Below are positions 1 through 10,481 of a DNA stretch of 64,000 nucleotides, piece after piece. The DNA is from Lachnospiraceae bacterium (lineage in GTDB: Bacteria > Bacillota > Clostridia > Lachnospirales > Lachnospiraceae): contig JAAUZK010000032.1 in the NCBI GenBank assembly GCA_014804655.1, positions 124,001-188,000 on the forward strand. The letters are read 5' to 3'. The notes under the pieces are model-generated. The model saw only the letters and a list, made by a program, of their open reading frames with translations. It searched no databases and had not been told where the DNA came from. A program made the position numbers and the translations under genes. Numbering within the stretch: the stretch's first letter is position 1; every line of letters starts with the position of its first letter.

Positions 1-36
1 TTTCACTTCCCCGATAAACGGGACTTAAGCGGCAGC

Positions 37-525
37 TCATCTGTGTTTATGTAAGACCATTCGAATTTCTGTATTTGTCGTACCGAGTGTAATTTGTTTC
101 TTGGTTCCGTCAAATTGAAAACCGCATCTTTCATAGAACTTTATCGCTCGGAGATTGCCTTCAAGGACCCAAACATAATTTTTTCTATAGTCAGACAACT
201 TCTCAAGTGCGGCGCACATGAGCGCATAACCGATTTTTTTATCATAGTATTCCTTTAGAATGTATATAGAAAATATTTCACCTGTAAATGGTTCATCCCC
301 GCATACGCCATACCCGACGAAGCCGATGACCTTGTCATTTTCTTTGGCAATAAGAAGATTATCCGGCCAGCGAAATGCCATATCCGTACATTTCTCTATT
401 GTAAGGTTATCAAGATATGCTTGGTCAATAAGCCCTGAATAGGCATCCTGCCACGATTTCCAGTGCACATATGCTTTTCCCCTGATTTCAGAATCAGACT
501 CCATTGGTTTAATTATGATATCCAT
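37..525 (-). CDS. GNAT family N-acetyltransferase
   Basis: ORF with GNAT pattern (KVIGFVGYG..., FSIYILKEYYDKKIGYALMCAALEKL, NLRAIKFYERCGFQFDGT). Confidence 0.9.
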   Translation of the reverse strand: MDIIIKPMESDSEIRGKAYVHWKSWQDAYSGLIDQAYLDNLTIEKCTDMAFRWPDNLLIAKENDKVIGFVGYGVCGDEPFTGEIFSIYILKEYYDKKIGYALMCAALEKLSDYRKNYVWVLEGNLRAIKFYERCGFQFDGTKKQITLGTTNTEIRMVLHKHR

Positions 526-536
526 GGTATCCCTCC

Positions 537-1058
537 CTAAAAATATTTTTCATAGTTCCCGCTGGGAAATGGATTTTCCAGACCTAAAACTTTTGGCCAC
601 AAGCCTGTGTCATCAATGATGAATCCCATGATCATTCCCATATGGCTATGCAAATGCCTGAACTGCGCTAAAATCAGGGTAAATTTGCAATATTCGCAAT
701 CGGGAGGACACTCTAATAGCTGTGCATCTGTCAGATCTGACATATATTTCTGCAGCTTCTGTGCAATATCATTGAAGTAACTTTCTATCTCATTTCTTGA
801 AAGAACCTTTTTGGAAATAACGTCCAGATTATTCAGATCTTTCTCATGTATGGTTGGTTCTTGAAAGTTCTTATCCCGAGGGTTGATGTACCATAAATCC
901 AATGAATGCAGCATATGATATATATGTTTCCACCCCGGCATCCCGCAATATTCCTTGCCCCACAATTCGTCCGGAACACAGTCTATGACATTTCTTACTT
1001 CCCACAAGGCTCTGTTCGTCTGTTCTTCTATAATTTCAATCAAAGTGTTTTGCTTCAT
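537..1058 (-). CDS. DinB-like family protein
   Basis: ORF 537..1181; start reassigned to the Met at 1058 (MKQNTLIEIIE...) preceded by AAGGAGCAACTAT; GWKHIYHMLHSLDLW and FRHLHSHMG resemble DinB-fold metal-binding helices. Confidence 0.6.
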   Translation of the reverse strand: MKQNTLIEIIEEQTNRALWEVRNVIDCVPDELWGKEYCGMPGWKHIYHMLHSLDLWYINPRDKNFQEPTIHEKDLNNLDVISKKVLSRNEIESYFNDIAQKLQKYMSDLTDAQLLECPPDCEYCKFTLILAQFRHLHSHMGMIMGFIIDDTGLWPKVLGLENPFPSGNYEKYF

Positions 1059-1282
1059 ATAGTTGCTCCTTTTCTGATATTTATGGAGAGTATAGCACAA
1101 CAGCGAAACCAAATCAAACAACCGGGAAGCAAACTTTATCAGCCCCTTTGCGGCCCGCTGTGCCTCTTTCATCCGGTGCATACGCAGCTTGTTCTATGAG
1201 AAATATCAAAAACTATTTGGAAATGCTGGGTGGGAGGATTATAATGTCACTTAAGGGAAATTTGAATTTGAAGGGAGAATTT

Positions 1283-1609
1283 ATGACTGACTTTAGTATA
1301 AATGAAATGCTGGATATGCAAAGGAGGCTTCAGGATAAATATAAAGACCAATGGGAAAAGATCTCTCCTGAAACGGGTAAAAACAAACTTCTCTGGATGA
1401 TAAGTGAAATTGGAGAAGTGATTGATATAATTAAGAAGCATGGAGATTTAAAGGCGTCCACCGATGTTAAATTAAGGGAAGACCTTGTTGAAGAAATGGC
1501 AGATGTTCTTATGTTTTATAATGATGTTATGTTGTGTTATGGAATATCTGCTGACGAGTTAAAACAAGCATATACTGCAAAGTTTGAAAAGAATATGACA
1601 CGCTGGTAA
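1283..1609 (+). CDS. MazG-like nucleotide pyrophosphohydrolase
   Basis: KLLWMISEIGEVIDIIKKHG...LREDLVEEMADVLMFYNDVM matches the MazG EExxE...ExxD pattern; start placed at ATG 1283 after GGGAG. Confidence 0.8.
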   Translation: MTDFSINEMLDMQRRLQDKYKDQWEKISPETGKNKLLWMISEIGEVIDIIKKHGDLKASTDVKLREDLVEEMADVLMFYNDVMLCYGISADELKQAYTAKFEKNMTRW

Positions 1610-1729
1610 ATTCTAATCGGGGCAAAAATTAGAATTGGATTATTTTACTAATTATTTTAAAGAGGGGATTAATACAGAAGAATCTTATAGAAAAACGATT
1701 GATTGAAGTTCGATTTGGAGGATATAGCA

Positions 1730-2533
1730 ATGGTGAGATTAGTGATGTTGGGAACAGGACATGCAATGGTAACGAAATGCTATAATACATGTTTTGTCAT
1801 AGATAGCGATCATGGCTCTGTTATGGTGGATGCAGGCGGTGGAAACGGCATTTTAGTTCAAGTGGAAAAAGCAGGTCTGGACTGGTCAAAGATAAGAGCG
1901 TTATTCATTACGCATGCACATACCGACCATATTCTCGGAGGAATCTGGGTGCTGCGGAAGATAAATACATTAATAAAACATAATGAATACGATGGTTTCT
2001 TTAATGTATATGGATTTGCAGAAAATTTAAACTACCTGAAATGCAATTGTGATTTTTTATTAAATGATACATTGAGCGATCAGATACAGTTTATTCCGAT
2101 AAACGGAGAAGATAAATTTTCGGAATGCGGGATAGAGTTTGAGGCAATCAATATAAATTCCACCAAGAAAGCACAGTTGGGATTCAGAGCTGTTATCAGT
2201 AATTATGATAAAATATTGACTTTGGTGTGTTTGGGCGACGAACCATGTCATGAGACCAGCGAGGATTATGTTAAGAATGCGGATTGGTTATTATCAGAGG
2301 CGTTTTGCTTAAGAAGCGAGAAGGAATTATTTCATCCGTATGAAAAGAAACATAGCACGGCATATGATGCGGGACAAACAGCGGAGAGGTTAGGCGTTAA
2401 AAATTTACTTTTATATCATACGGAGGACACTGATCTGGAAAATCGTGCAAAAAAATATACTGAAGAAGTTATGCAAAGTTATACCGGAAATATATTTGTA
2501 CCTGATGACTTGGAAGTGATTAGAATTTTGTAA
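1730..2533 (+). CDS. MBL-fold metallohydrolase (RNase Z-like)
   Basis: MLGTGHAM..., THAHTDHILGG metal-binding motif; C-terminal LLLYHTEDTD. Confidence 0.88.
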   Translation: MVRLVMLGTGHAMVTKCYNTCFVIDSDHGSVMVDAGGGNGILVQVEKAGLDWSKIRALFITHAHTDHILGGIWVLRKINTLIKHNEYDGFFNVYGFAENLNYLKCNCDFLLNDTLSDQIQFIPINGEDKFSECGIEFEAININSTKKAQLGFRAVISNYDKILTLVCLGDEPCHETSEDYVKNADWLLSEAFCLRSEKELFHPYEKKHSTAYDAGQTAERLGVKNLLLYHTEDTDLENRAKKYTEEVMQSYTGNIFVPDDLEVIRIL

Positions 2534-2628
2534 TATGGAATGCTGAGAGTTATGATTTTTGGAATTTTGAGTCTGGTAGCCAGTGAATGCACAAAGACGC
2601 AGATTTCGGATATATGGGGTTAGGTATG

Positions 2629-3756
2629 GAATGCATTAGTATTAATCACAAGACAGCAAAATCTTCGGACAGGCAGAGATGTTTTGTACCTAAGGAGGAA
2701 ACAGAGAATTATTTGCGAGACATCATGAATCTGGACAGGGTGGAACAGTGCGTGCTCCTGTCCACTTGTAATCGTACGGAAATCTATGTGCAGGGAGAAG
2801 AAAACTGCTTTAAAGGATTGGAAGAAGTGATGGCAAGGGCTGCCGGCGGCGATGTGCAGTGGATTCGGAGTCTGGTCAGGCGGTATCAGGGCAGAGCGGC
2901 TGTGCAGCATCTTTTCCGGGTGGTCTGTGGGATGGAATCTATGGTGATCGGAGAGGATGAAATCTTGGGGCAAGTGCGGGAAGCCTATATGTTTTCTAAA
3001 GATCGCGGATATACGGACTACGAGCTAAACAGTGTTTTTCAGGCTGCGCTGGCATGTGCCAAGCGTGTGAAGACAGAGACGATGATCTCTAAGACTTCCG
3101 TGTCCGTGGCAACGTTGGCGGCAAATGAAGTATTCCGTCTTCCCTTGGCGCAAAAGACCGTGCTTCTGATGGGAAGCAGCGGACAGATGGGCGGTATTAT
3201 CTTAAAAAATCTTTTGAGTCAGGAGAACATTCGCGTCATAGCAACGGTCAGATCTCATAACGGGATATACCAAAGCGGTAATCCGCGGGTGGAAAATGTA
3301 GATTATCAGGATCGATATGATTATCTTGAGGAGGCGGATGCGGTTATCTCCGCCACATCCAGTCCCCATTATACATTGATGGCGGAAAAGGTGATAAATG
3401 CCATAAAAACGCCTAAAGAGAGGTTGTTTCTGGATATATCCATGCCGCCGGATATCGATGAGGATGTTGCGGGGATAGAAAACTGCTGTCTTGTCTCGCT
3501 GGATGATATTAACCAATTGGCGGAAGAAAACAACAGACGGAAAGAACAGGCTCTTATGGAGGCAGATGAGATTCTTAAGGAAGACCTCGACATGATCTGC
3601 AAGGTATTGGCTTTCCACCGGTTTACCGAGGAGGATGCCGGATGGAAAGAACGGTATGAAAGCTGGCCTGCTGAAAAGTTGCTTTATCTGTTGCGGGATG
3701 AACTGGACAGCGCTTCCTTTGAGGCGGTTTTGGGAGTGTTGGGGCGTGTGGAGTGA
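2629..3756 (+). CDS. hemA: glutamyl-tRNA reductase
   Basis: LSTCNRTEIYV active-site Cys motif, GMESMVIGEDEILGQVREAY, NAD-binding VLLMGSSGQMG; start likely at MECISINHKT. Confidence 0.93.
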   Translation, partial: ECISINHKTAKSSDRQRCFVPKEETENYLRDIMNLDRVEQCVLLSTCNRTEIYVQGEENCFKGLEEVMARAAGGDVQWIRSLVRRYQGRAAVQHLFRVVCGMESMVIGEDEILGQVREAYMFSKDRGYTDYELNSVFQAALACAKRVKTETMISKTSVSVATLAANEVFRLPLAQKTVLLMGSSGQMGGIILKNLLSQENIRVIATVRSHNGIYQSGNPRVENVDYQDRYDYLEEADAVISATSSPHYTLMAEKVINAIKTPKERLFLDISMPPDIDEDVAGIENCCLVSLDDINQLAEENNRRKEQALMEADEILKEDLDMICKVLAFHRFTEEDAGWKERYESWPAEKLLYLLRDELDSASFEAVLGVLGRVE

Positions 3757-3797
3757 GTGGAGCGGAAAAAGGATATTACGAAAAAGGAGGGAACAAA

Positions 3798-4220
3798 ATG
3801 AACATTGTACCTACATTAAATTTTGGAGGGAATTGTCGCGAAGCGATTCATATGTACGAAAAGGCATTTAACGGGAAGATCAGTTGCCTGATTACATATA
3901 GAGAGGCGGATGATCCTGAATATAACCCGATTCTTAAAGAGAGTGAAAGAGATTATATATATCATTCGGAACTTGTATTGGGTAATCAAAGGATCATTAT
4001 GAGTGATCATGTGGATATTGAGTTTCAAACGTGCTATTCTAATTTTCTTACCATTATGTATGATACGAAAGAAGAAGTGCAGCGGGCATATGAGATTATG
4101 AAAGAGGGAAGCAGGACAATATATCAAATGGAAGCTACTCCATACAGTTCCTGTCGGGTAGTTTTTGTTGATAAGTTTGGTATTCGCTGGGGAATTATGA
4201 CAGAGCAGACGGAACGGTAA
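3798..4220 (+). CDS. VOC/PhnB-like family protein
   Basis: MNIVPTLNFGGNCREAIHMYEKAFNGK is characteristic of PhnB-like VOC proteins; start after AAAAAGGAGGG. Confidence 0.85.
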   Translation: MNIVPTLNFGGNCREAIHMYEKAFNGKISCLITYREADDPEYNPILKESERDYIYHSELVLGNQRIIMSDHVDIEFQTCYSNFLTIMYDTKEEVQRAYEIMKEGSRTIYQMEATPYSSCRVVFVDKFGIRWGIMTEQTER

Positions 4221-4420
4221 TTTCCGACTTATGATACTGGAAAATTAAATTAAAATATATTGAGGCAAGTACTATGAAAACTGCGTTCTATTTCATCCAA
4301 AAGCAAACGTGTAAGTTGAAGAAATGGGGAAACTCAAATGTTGGAGGACATTGACTTTTGTCAGAAAAAGAATTATTATCTACAATATAGGATAATTTAT
4401 TAAAATACGGAGGGGATTAT

Positions 4421-6112
4421 ATGGGAGAAGGGCAAAATGCACAAACGAAAAAGCGCAAGGGCAGTATAAAAACGATTTTATTATCATTTGTTTTGGGATT
4501 CCTGTTGGCTTCAACAGTGATAAATGTTGTTTTGACTGCTGTTATAGTTCGAAATGAAATTACGAGCGTTATGATTGACAAAGCAACTGAAATGGCTTAC
4601 GAGATTGCAAGAGAGGCAGAGTTCATCTTGAATTCCGAGGATGACCCTATTCCCGATCTGATTGATTTTGTCAGGGGAAAGGCCGGACAGGATAACATTA
4701 CATATGCCATTGTGATAGATACTAATGTACAAGCCGTGGCACACAGTGATCCGAATAAACAGGATAAAACTTATTCTGATGAGTATACTGTTACCAGTGC
4801 AACTAAAGGAGTACAGCAGTTCACCAAATGGTATGCCGAGACCCAGAAAGAATGGACATATGACATCATGCAGCCCATTTACAAAGGCGATGAACTGTAT
4901 GGCGTGATGGATATTGCAATTCCTGAGAGCGGGGTTTCTTCTGTTGTAAATACGGTACTTTGGGCACAGGCTATTATCGGTATCGTTTCCTTCTTTGCCA
5001 TTGCAATTATCATGTATTTACTGATTGGCGCTGTTGTTAAGGATATCAGATCACTTGACGTCCTTGTGGGAAAGACGGCTAAGCTTGACTTTAGCGATGA
5101 TAACAGCGAGGTCATCCGAATGAAGAATAACGAAATCGGCAACATGACCCGTGTCATTACGGATATGCGGCGAAATCTTAAGCAGGTGATAGAAGATATC
5201 ATCCATACAAGCAATTCTCTGGCGGAAGCTGCTTCTGTTCTGTCGGGTATTGCCGAGGACAGTGTGAGGACCACCAATGAAATTTCCGATGCAATTGGTA
5301 TGGTTGCAAAGACTGCCGAGACTCAAGCGGCCGATACGGAGCGGGGAGTTGACCAGGCCAACGAACTGGCAGATAATATTGACCGGGTTCTTGGCAGCAC
5401 CACGGATATTGAGAGAATGACTGGAAATATGGATAGTCTCAGCGAGGAAGGTGTGGACGTTGTCCGGAAATTAGGAGACTGGGCTGTTAAGAATAAGGAT
5501 TCTTCAGAGAACGTCAGCAGGATCATCCAAGAGGTTGCCCGTGCATCTGCTGATATTTCCAGCATCGTAAATACCATTACGGAAATTGCAAATCAGACCA
5601 ACCTCCTTGCGCTCAATGCTTCCATTGAATCTGCAAGAGCAGGTGAAAGCGGACGTGGTTTCGCGGTAGTTGCGGAAGAGATTAGAAAGTTGTCCGAACA
5701 GACTTCAAAGGCTACCGAGAAGATAGCGGAGAATATCGATGCAATCCAGAACACTTCCAAGAATGCCGTTTCCGAAATAGAAGAGAGTCTTAAGATTGTT
5801 GATAATAATACTCAGGCGGCCGAAGAAACCATGGTTATCTTTAACAATATCAAGAAAGAGCTTGATGATACTATTGTTGCGGTAAAGAAGGTAAGTGAGC
5901 TTTCTGACCAGATGAATCATTGCAAGGAAACCATCACCAACGTGATTCATAACATTTCCGATGCCGCGGTTAACACATCCGCAAGTACCCAGCAGGTTTC
6001 CGCATCCGCGCAGGAACAACTCAGGGGTATCAATACTGTTGCTGCAAACGCAGACAATTTGAATAAGATGGCTTCGAATCTGAAGGATGAGATGAGTCGG
6101 TTCAAACTGTAA
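4421..6112 (+). CDS. methyl-accepting chemotaxis protein
   Basis: N-terminal TM, sensor region, second TM, HAMP-like segment, signalling hairpin [41 protein letters not shown]. Confidence 0.95.
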   Translation: MGEGQNAQTKKRKGSIKTILLSFVLGFLLASTVINVVLTAVIVRNEITSVMIDKATEMAYEIAREAEFILNSEDDPIPDLIDFVRGKAGQDNITYAIVIDTNVQAVAHSDPNKQDKTYSDEYTVTSATKGVQQFTKWYAETQKEWTYDIMQPIYKGDELYGVMDIAIPESGVSSVVNTVLWAQAIIGIVSFFAIAIIMYLLIGAVVKDIRSLDVLVGKTAKLDFSDDNSEVIRMKNNEIGNMTRVITDMRRNLKQVIEDIIHTSNSLAEAASVLSGIAEDSVRTTNEISDAIGMVAKTAETQAADTERGVDQANELADNIDRVLGSTTDIERMTGNMDSLSEEGVDVVRKLGDWAVKNKDSSENVSRIIQEVARASADISSIVNTITEIANQTNLLALNASIESARAGESGRGFAVVAEEIRKLSEQTSKATEKIAENIDAIQNTSKNAVSEIEESLKIVDNNTQAAEETMVIFNNIKKELDDTIVAVKKVSELSDQMNHCKETITNVIHNISDAAVNTSASTQQVSASAQEQLRGINTVAANADNLNKMASNLKDEMSRFKL

Positions 6113-6280
6113 GGCGGAGCCGAGAGCATATATTTTATCCGGATAATATCCGGTTATACCCCTTGTGAATCTTTTCCATATGATAGAATAAATTTGTATT
6201 TCAGCTGAAAGCAATACAGATGAGATGGCGCTATATGGAAAGAAAAGAGAACTTGCTCCATTTTCTCGCTATTTTCTTGT

Positions 6281-6319
6281 CAGCTACGGCAATGATATTA
6301 AAGCCGTAGCTGCCTTTTA
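6281..6319 (+). terminator. stem-loop, terminator-like
   Basis: cagctacggc / gccgtagctg (perfect 10-bp stem, 12-nt loop) followed by ccttttatttt. Confidence 0.6.
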
Positions 6320-6360
6320 TTTTAGGGCTGATTTTAACAGTAATTGATATATGTTGTTCA

Positions 6361-6375
6361 TGTACAACAAGTATA
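6361..6375. promoter_or_regulatory. dyad TGTAC-AACAA-GTATA upstream of GntR pseudogene
   Basis: Near-identical to the dyad TGTAC-AATAA-GTACA (26050..26064) in front of the intact GntR gene at 26096. Confidence 0.55.
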
Positions 6376-6398
6376 TTATGGAACAAAAGAGGGATGGA

Positions 6399-7277
6399 AT
6401 GGAAATTATAATTAGCAGTAATACGAGCAAATCTATATAAGAGCAGATTACTTTACAAATAAAGGTCATGATTATGAGCGGCGAATTACAGACTGGCGAT
6501 CCTATTTCCTATATGCGAACGTTGGCAAAGTCCATTCATGCGCAGGACGCAGGGGAAACGATGATAAAAAAAATCTTGTTCCAACAGGGAGCTACAGTGT
6601 CAGATACCCCGACCGATGTCATCACAGATGCTCCTAATGATGATATTCAGAAAACTGCCTCTGAAATTCATATCAGCATGAGCGATATTATCATGAACGA
6701 GATTGATGGTTTTGCAAGTGCGGATTATGCACGATATAATCCGGAAACAAAGGATGAAGTTGTTTGGAGTAAAGAAGATATTGCAAATTATTATGGAACA
6801 GATTTGACACCCGCGTATATCTCTGATGGTTTGTTTGTTTCTCCTCGAAACGATACCACAACAGTTTATACTGAGCCAGACGGTACCGTCGTAGAAGATA
6901 CAGTAATGCTTAGTTTTTACCACGCCTATTATGAAGATGGCAGTCCGAAGTTTACCGCAGATGTCGCCGCCTGTTATGGATTTTTGGTTACGGATTCAAA
7001 GATATGAATTATAAATGACTGCGATTATCTTTTGCCGGGAAATGAAGCGAAAACTTCTGATATTGAGGGAATAACGATTACATTTGGGCAGCGCTCCATG
7101 CCGTATGGTCCATATGATCCTGAAACACATGAGCCGTCCGGCTACTATGATGTGTATGTAGCTCAATTTGAACAAGTCGGAATCGAATATTGTATTGTTG
7201 CTAAACAAATGGAAGCAGAGGAAGTGGTGAAAGTTGTATCATCTATCATTTGCGGAGGAAAAGCAATTATTAATTAA
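6399..7277 (+). pseudogene. chimeric remnant: 5' part of a GntR/YtrA-type regulator joined to the 3' part of an unrelated gene
   Basis: MEIIISSNTSKSI*EQITLQIKVMIMSGELQTGDPISYMRTLAKSIH aligns with the intact GntR at 26096 (MEIIISNNANKPIYEQITSQIKAMIMSGELQAGDSIPSMRALAKSIH); in-frame TAA at 6438..6440; unrelated C-terminal sequence after AKSIH; second in-frame TGA at 7005..7007 with coding-like sequence continuing to 7277. Confidence 0.85.
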
Positions 7278-7400
7278 GTGATCATATCCTATTATAAATT
7301 TGGTGAGCAAAAGTTTCCAATATATTGTATAATATAAAACTATTGAAGAAGTATTTTTTTTAATAATATTTTTTTAGATTAGGTATGGGATGTGAATATT

Positions 7401-7703
7401 ATGAAAACTATTACAATATGCGGCAGCATAAAATATGAAAAGGAAATGCCAATAATAGCATTCAAATTGGAAACAAAACATGGCTATAATGTTCTGCAAT
7501 GTGTATACAATGTAGAAAAGGAAGAATTAACCTCCCTTGAAGCGAAGGCACTCAAAGAAGCACATTACAAAAAGATAGATATCTCTGACGGAATTTATGT
7601 TGTAGATATTGAAGAGTATATAGGCGATTCTACAAGAGAAGAAATAAGGTACGCAAAAGAACATAAAAAGGAAATTATATTACATTCAAGCTTTGATTTA
7701 TAG
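7401..7703 (+). CDS. nucleoside 2-deoxyribosyltransferase-like protein
   Basis: ITICGSIKYEKEM..., DISDGIYVVDIEEYIGDSTREEIRYAKEHKKEI: NDT-like Rossmann pattern. Confidence 0.65.
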   Translation: MKTITICGSIKYEKEMPIIAFKLETKHGYNVLQCVYNVEKEELTSLEAKALKEAHYKKIDISDGIYVVDIEEYIGDSTREEIRYAKEHKKEIILHSSFDL

Positions 7704-7763
7704 AGTATACATTATACATCGAGAATATCAGAGGATATGATATAGTTTAATAAAGTGAATATT

Positions 7764-8513
7764 ATGAATAATAAACAACAGATTTTATTGAAAATAGAAC
7801 AACTCCTGAATGCCTATAATAATGGGCTTCTTGGCGGAGAGAAGATGCCGGAACATGAAAATCCGGGATTAAATATCGCATCCAAGGAGAATTATTTATT
7901 CTTTACGCTTCCCATGGCGCTTAATTATCAGAGAAATTCGTATGTATTATGGGAATGCGCAAATAAGATGTATAACGGGTCACCGGATGTGTACGATTGT
8001 AAAAGCGTAATAGATATGCCGGACAATAAATTAAGAGATATATTGGTTAAGTATAAGGTTGCTTTACAGCCGAATAAACAACCTGAAATCTGGAAAGCAC
8101 TATGCACCACATTTATGCAGGAATTTGACGGAGATGTTCGTATATTTTTTAAAAGAATGAATTATGAAGTGCGTCAAATACAATCATATATACAACAGAA
8201 TAAAAAGAAATTTCCATATCTTGGTGGTAACAAGATAAGTAACTATTGGTTATATGTTATGGAACAATACACGGATGCAGCGTTTAAGGATAGAGAGAAT
8301 ATTACAGTTGCTCCCGATACTCATGTGATACAGGCAAGTGTAAGGTTGGGTGTTATTACAGACGAAGAATCTTCTTTATCAAATGTACAAGAGATTGTTA
8401 CTGCACGCTGGAAAGAATTGCTTAAGGAAACAGATTATGTTCCGATTGACATACATACACCTATGTGGCTGTGGAGCAGAGGAAAATTTTCTTTTAAGAC
8501 GATCAATTTGTAA
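7764..8513 (+). CDS. uncharacterised protein, possibly HhH-GPD DNA glycosylase-like
   Basis: FPYLGGNKISNYWLYVM...ITVAPDTHVIQASVRLGVI resembles the GxK...DTHVxRxxxRLG pattern of the HhH-GPD superfamily. Confidence 0.45.
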   Translation: MNNKQQILLKIEQLLNAYNNGLLGGEKMPEHENPGLNIASKENYLFFTLPMALNYQRNSYVLWECANKMYNGSPDVYDCKSVIDMPDNKLRDILVKYKVALQPNKQPEIWKALCTTFMQEFDGDVRIFFKRMNYEVRQIQSYIQQNKKKFPYLGGNKISNYWLYVMEQYTDAAFKDRENITVAPDTHVIQASVRLGVITDEESSLSNVQEIVTARWKELLKETDYVPIDIHTPMWLWSRGKFSFKTINL

Positions 8514-8559
8514 TTGTAATTTGTTTAGGGGTCAAAATAAAACTAAGGAGGAAGTGAAT

Positions 8560-8907
8560 ATGCCGTTTACTGAAATATGTATTTATCAAGTCAAGCCGCA
8601 AAAAGTGGAGGAATTCGAAGCGCTAATGCTTGAAGCCAAAAGCTTTCTGGAAAAACAGGAGGGTTTGCTTTTGCTTCGGTTTAGCAAAAGAGGGTATCAC
8701 ATAGACATGGATCAGATTAAGGAGGGACTTCCGCCTCTTCAAATCACTCGTATTGTAAAAAGTGTTAAGTATATGCTTTATTGGGAATTTGATACGAAAG
8801 AAAGCTACGGCGTGGCACAAAAAAATCTTTACGACAGCTATTGGAAGTCAATCGAAAAGTGCTTAGTCGTTCCGCATGACAAATATTTAGGAGAAGTGTT
8901 ATTTTGA
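8560..8907 (+). CDS. small ABM (antibiotic biosynthesis monooxygenase)-like domain protein
   Basis: MPFTEICIYQVKPQKVEEFEALMLEAKSFLEKQEG; start at ATG 8560 after AAGGAGGAAG rather than the longer ORF start at 8350. Confidence 0.5.
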   Translation: MPFTEICIYQVKPQKVEEFEALMLEAKSFLEKQEGLLLLRFSKRGYHIDMDQIKEGLPPLQITRIVKSVKYMLYWEFDTKESYGVAQKNLYDSYWKSIEKCLVVPHDKYLGEVLF

Positions 8908-9127
8908 TACGGAAGTCATAGAACAGGCTAATGCAAACGGCGGCGGAACAGAAAGCTGGAAATGTGCCTTGCGTAAGGCGGCACAAAGTATGGTGGAAAA
9001 AGAAGAAATCCAAGGATATTTAACATATGACAATGGAATATCTGTCGGCTGGTATAACGCAAATGACAAAGGAAGTTATTACCGGTTTGGAGAATTCAGT
9101 CCGACGAGCTTCCGGTATTTGTGCTAG
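8905..9127 (+). pseudogene. gene fragment, probable GNAT acetyltransferase remnant
   Basis: Translation DTEVIEQANANGGGTESWKCALRKAAQSMVEKEEIQGYLTYDNGISVGWYNANDKGSYYRFGEFSPTSFRYLC* has no start codon of its own; EEIQGYLTYDNGISVGWYNA resembles an acetyltransferase core. Confidence 0.5.
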
Positions 9128-9164
9128 AATAAGAAGAAAGAGTGAGAAGGACGGTGAATAGACT

Positions 9165-10481
9165 ATGGAAGCAGTAATCCTGGAAATACTGGAAACGACG
9201 ACAATCGCAGTCGGCGGTTTCCTAATAAAAAAATATGTATTTTTAGAGCCGGATATGGAACCGAAGAAGCAGCGCTATTTTTACATGTTCAGTTTTTTGC
9301 TGATTGGTATAGTGTTTTTAGTTTTTGGGAAAGATGTTGCATCGCTGGCGGCACTATTTATGATAGAATTAAATGTTTGTCTTAGCAGGGACAAACACAG
9401 ACTTCGGAGTTTAGTTTTGCTGATTCCGTTTTTGGGCATTGTCAACGGGCTTTTGCTTCCGCTTTTGTTTGTGCCGCCGTATCTGCTATCTTTGTCTACG
9501 CAGGAAGCTTTTGTTTATCAGTTTGTAGCCTACGGACTATTATTTGCGTTGCTGGTCATTTTCTATGTGAAAGGGCAGAACTGGCGACGCTGGTTTTATG
9601 AGAATATGCAGCACAGGAAATTACGAAAATCAGAGAAGTATCTGTTGTGGATGGTCGGGATTCTAATGCTGTTTTTTTCAAACGTAGTGGCGAAGCAGAT
9701 TTTGGAGGCTGACGGAACTGCGGGGGCGGTGGACAAATTGTACGGACAAAAGTTTGGGTTGTTTGTCGGTATCAGCAGCATTTCAGCATTTATAATGTCA
9801 GTTACGATTATCGTACTGATCATGCAGGGCAATAAGCGTTCCTTTTACCATGAGCAGGTTTCCAATATGCAGTCCGGCTTGATTAAGTTCATGGCGGAGG
9901 TTGTGGAGAACAGAGACGATAATACGGGCGGACACATCAGGCGCACGGCGGAATATGTGGAGAGTATAGCAAAAGAGTTGAAAAAGCAGGGGATATACAG
10001 TGATATTCTGACTGACAGGTATATGAGCGACATGATAGTGGCAGCGCCGCTGCACGACATCGGGAAAATACATATACCGGACGCTGTCTTAAACAAACCG
10101 GGGAAACTGACGGAAGAAGAGTTTGAGATTATGAAAACGCATACCACCGCTGGAGAGGAACTGCTTATCCGTGCAAAGGAAGAACTTGGGGAATCGGGAT
10201 ATCTGAATACGGCGTTGGAGATGGCGGCGTATCATCATGAATGGTGGAACGGCAAAGGCTATCCCTACGGCGTATGTGGGGAAGAAATACCGCTTTGTGC
10301 GAGGATCATGGCGGTGGCGGATGTTTTTGACGCGCTGACTTCCAAACGCTGTTATAAAAGCGCTATGCCGCTTGAAAAGGCGTGTGCGATCATTAGGGAG
10401 GAATCCGGCACACATTTTGATCCGGCAGTTGTTGAGGCGTTTTTTGCGGCAGATATTGGAGGAGCAGGAAAATTAGGTTAA
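9165..10481 (+). CDS. membrane-anchored HD-GYP domain phosphodiesterase
   Basis: N-terminal TM helices; VAAPLHDIGKIHIPDAVLNKPGKLTEEEFEIMKTHTTAGEEL and AAYHHEWWNGKGYPYG are diagnostic HD-GYP motifs. Confidence 0.94.
   Translation: MEAVILEILETTTIAVGGFLIKKYVFLEPDMEPKKQRYFYMFSFLLIGIVFLVFGKDVASLAALFMIELNVCLSRDKHRLRSLVLLIPFLGIVNGLLLPLLFVPPYLLSLSTQEAFVYQFVAYGLLFALLVIFYVKGQNWRRWFYENMQHRKLRKSEKYLLWMVGILMLFFSNVVAKQILEADGTAGAVDKLYGQKFGLFVGISSISAFIMSVTIIVLIMQGNKRSFYHEQVSNMQSGLIKFMAEVVENRDDNTGGHIRRTAEYVESIAKELKKQGIYSDILTDRYMSDMIVAAPLHDIGKIHIPDAVLNKPGKLTEEEFEIMKTHTTAGEELLIRAKEELGESGYLNTALEMAAYHHEWWNGKGYPYGVCGEEIPLCARIMAVADVFDALTSKRCYKSAMPLEKACAIIREESGTHFDPAVVEAFFAADIGGAGKLG

Noticed and set aside
4221-4420. 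c-di-GMP riboswitch upstream of the MCP gene
   Set aside because: No recognisable GEMM core in the leader by eye; would need an Infernal scan.
6438-7007. In-frame TAA/TGA codons as possible stop-codon recoding (e.g. selenocysteine at 7005)
   Set aside because: The region is a degenerate chimera with a second stop of a different type; no SECIS-like hairpin seen directly after the TGA. Pseudogenisation is simpler.
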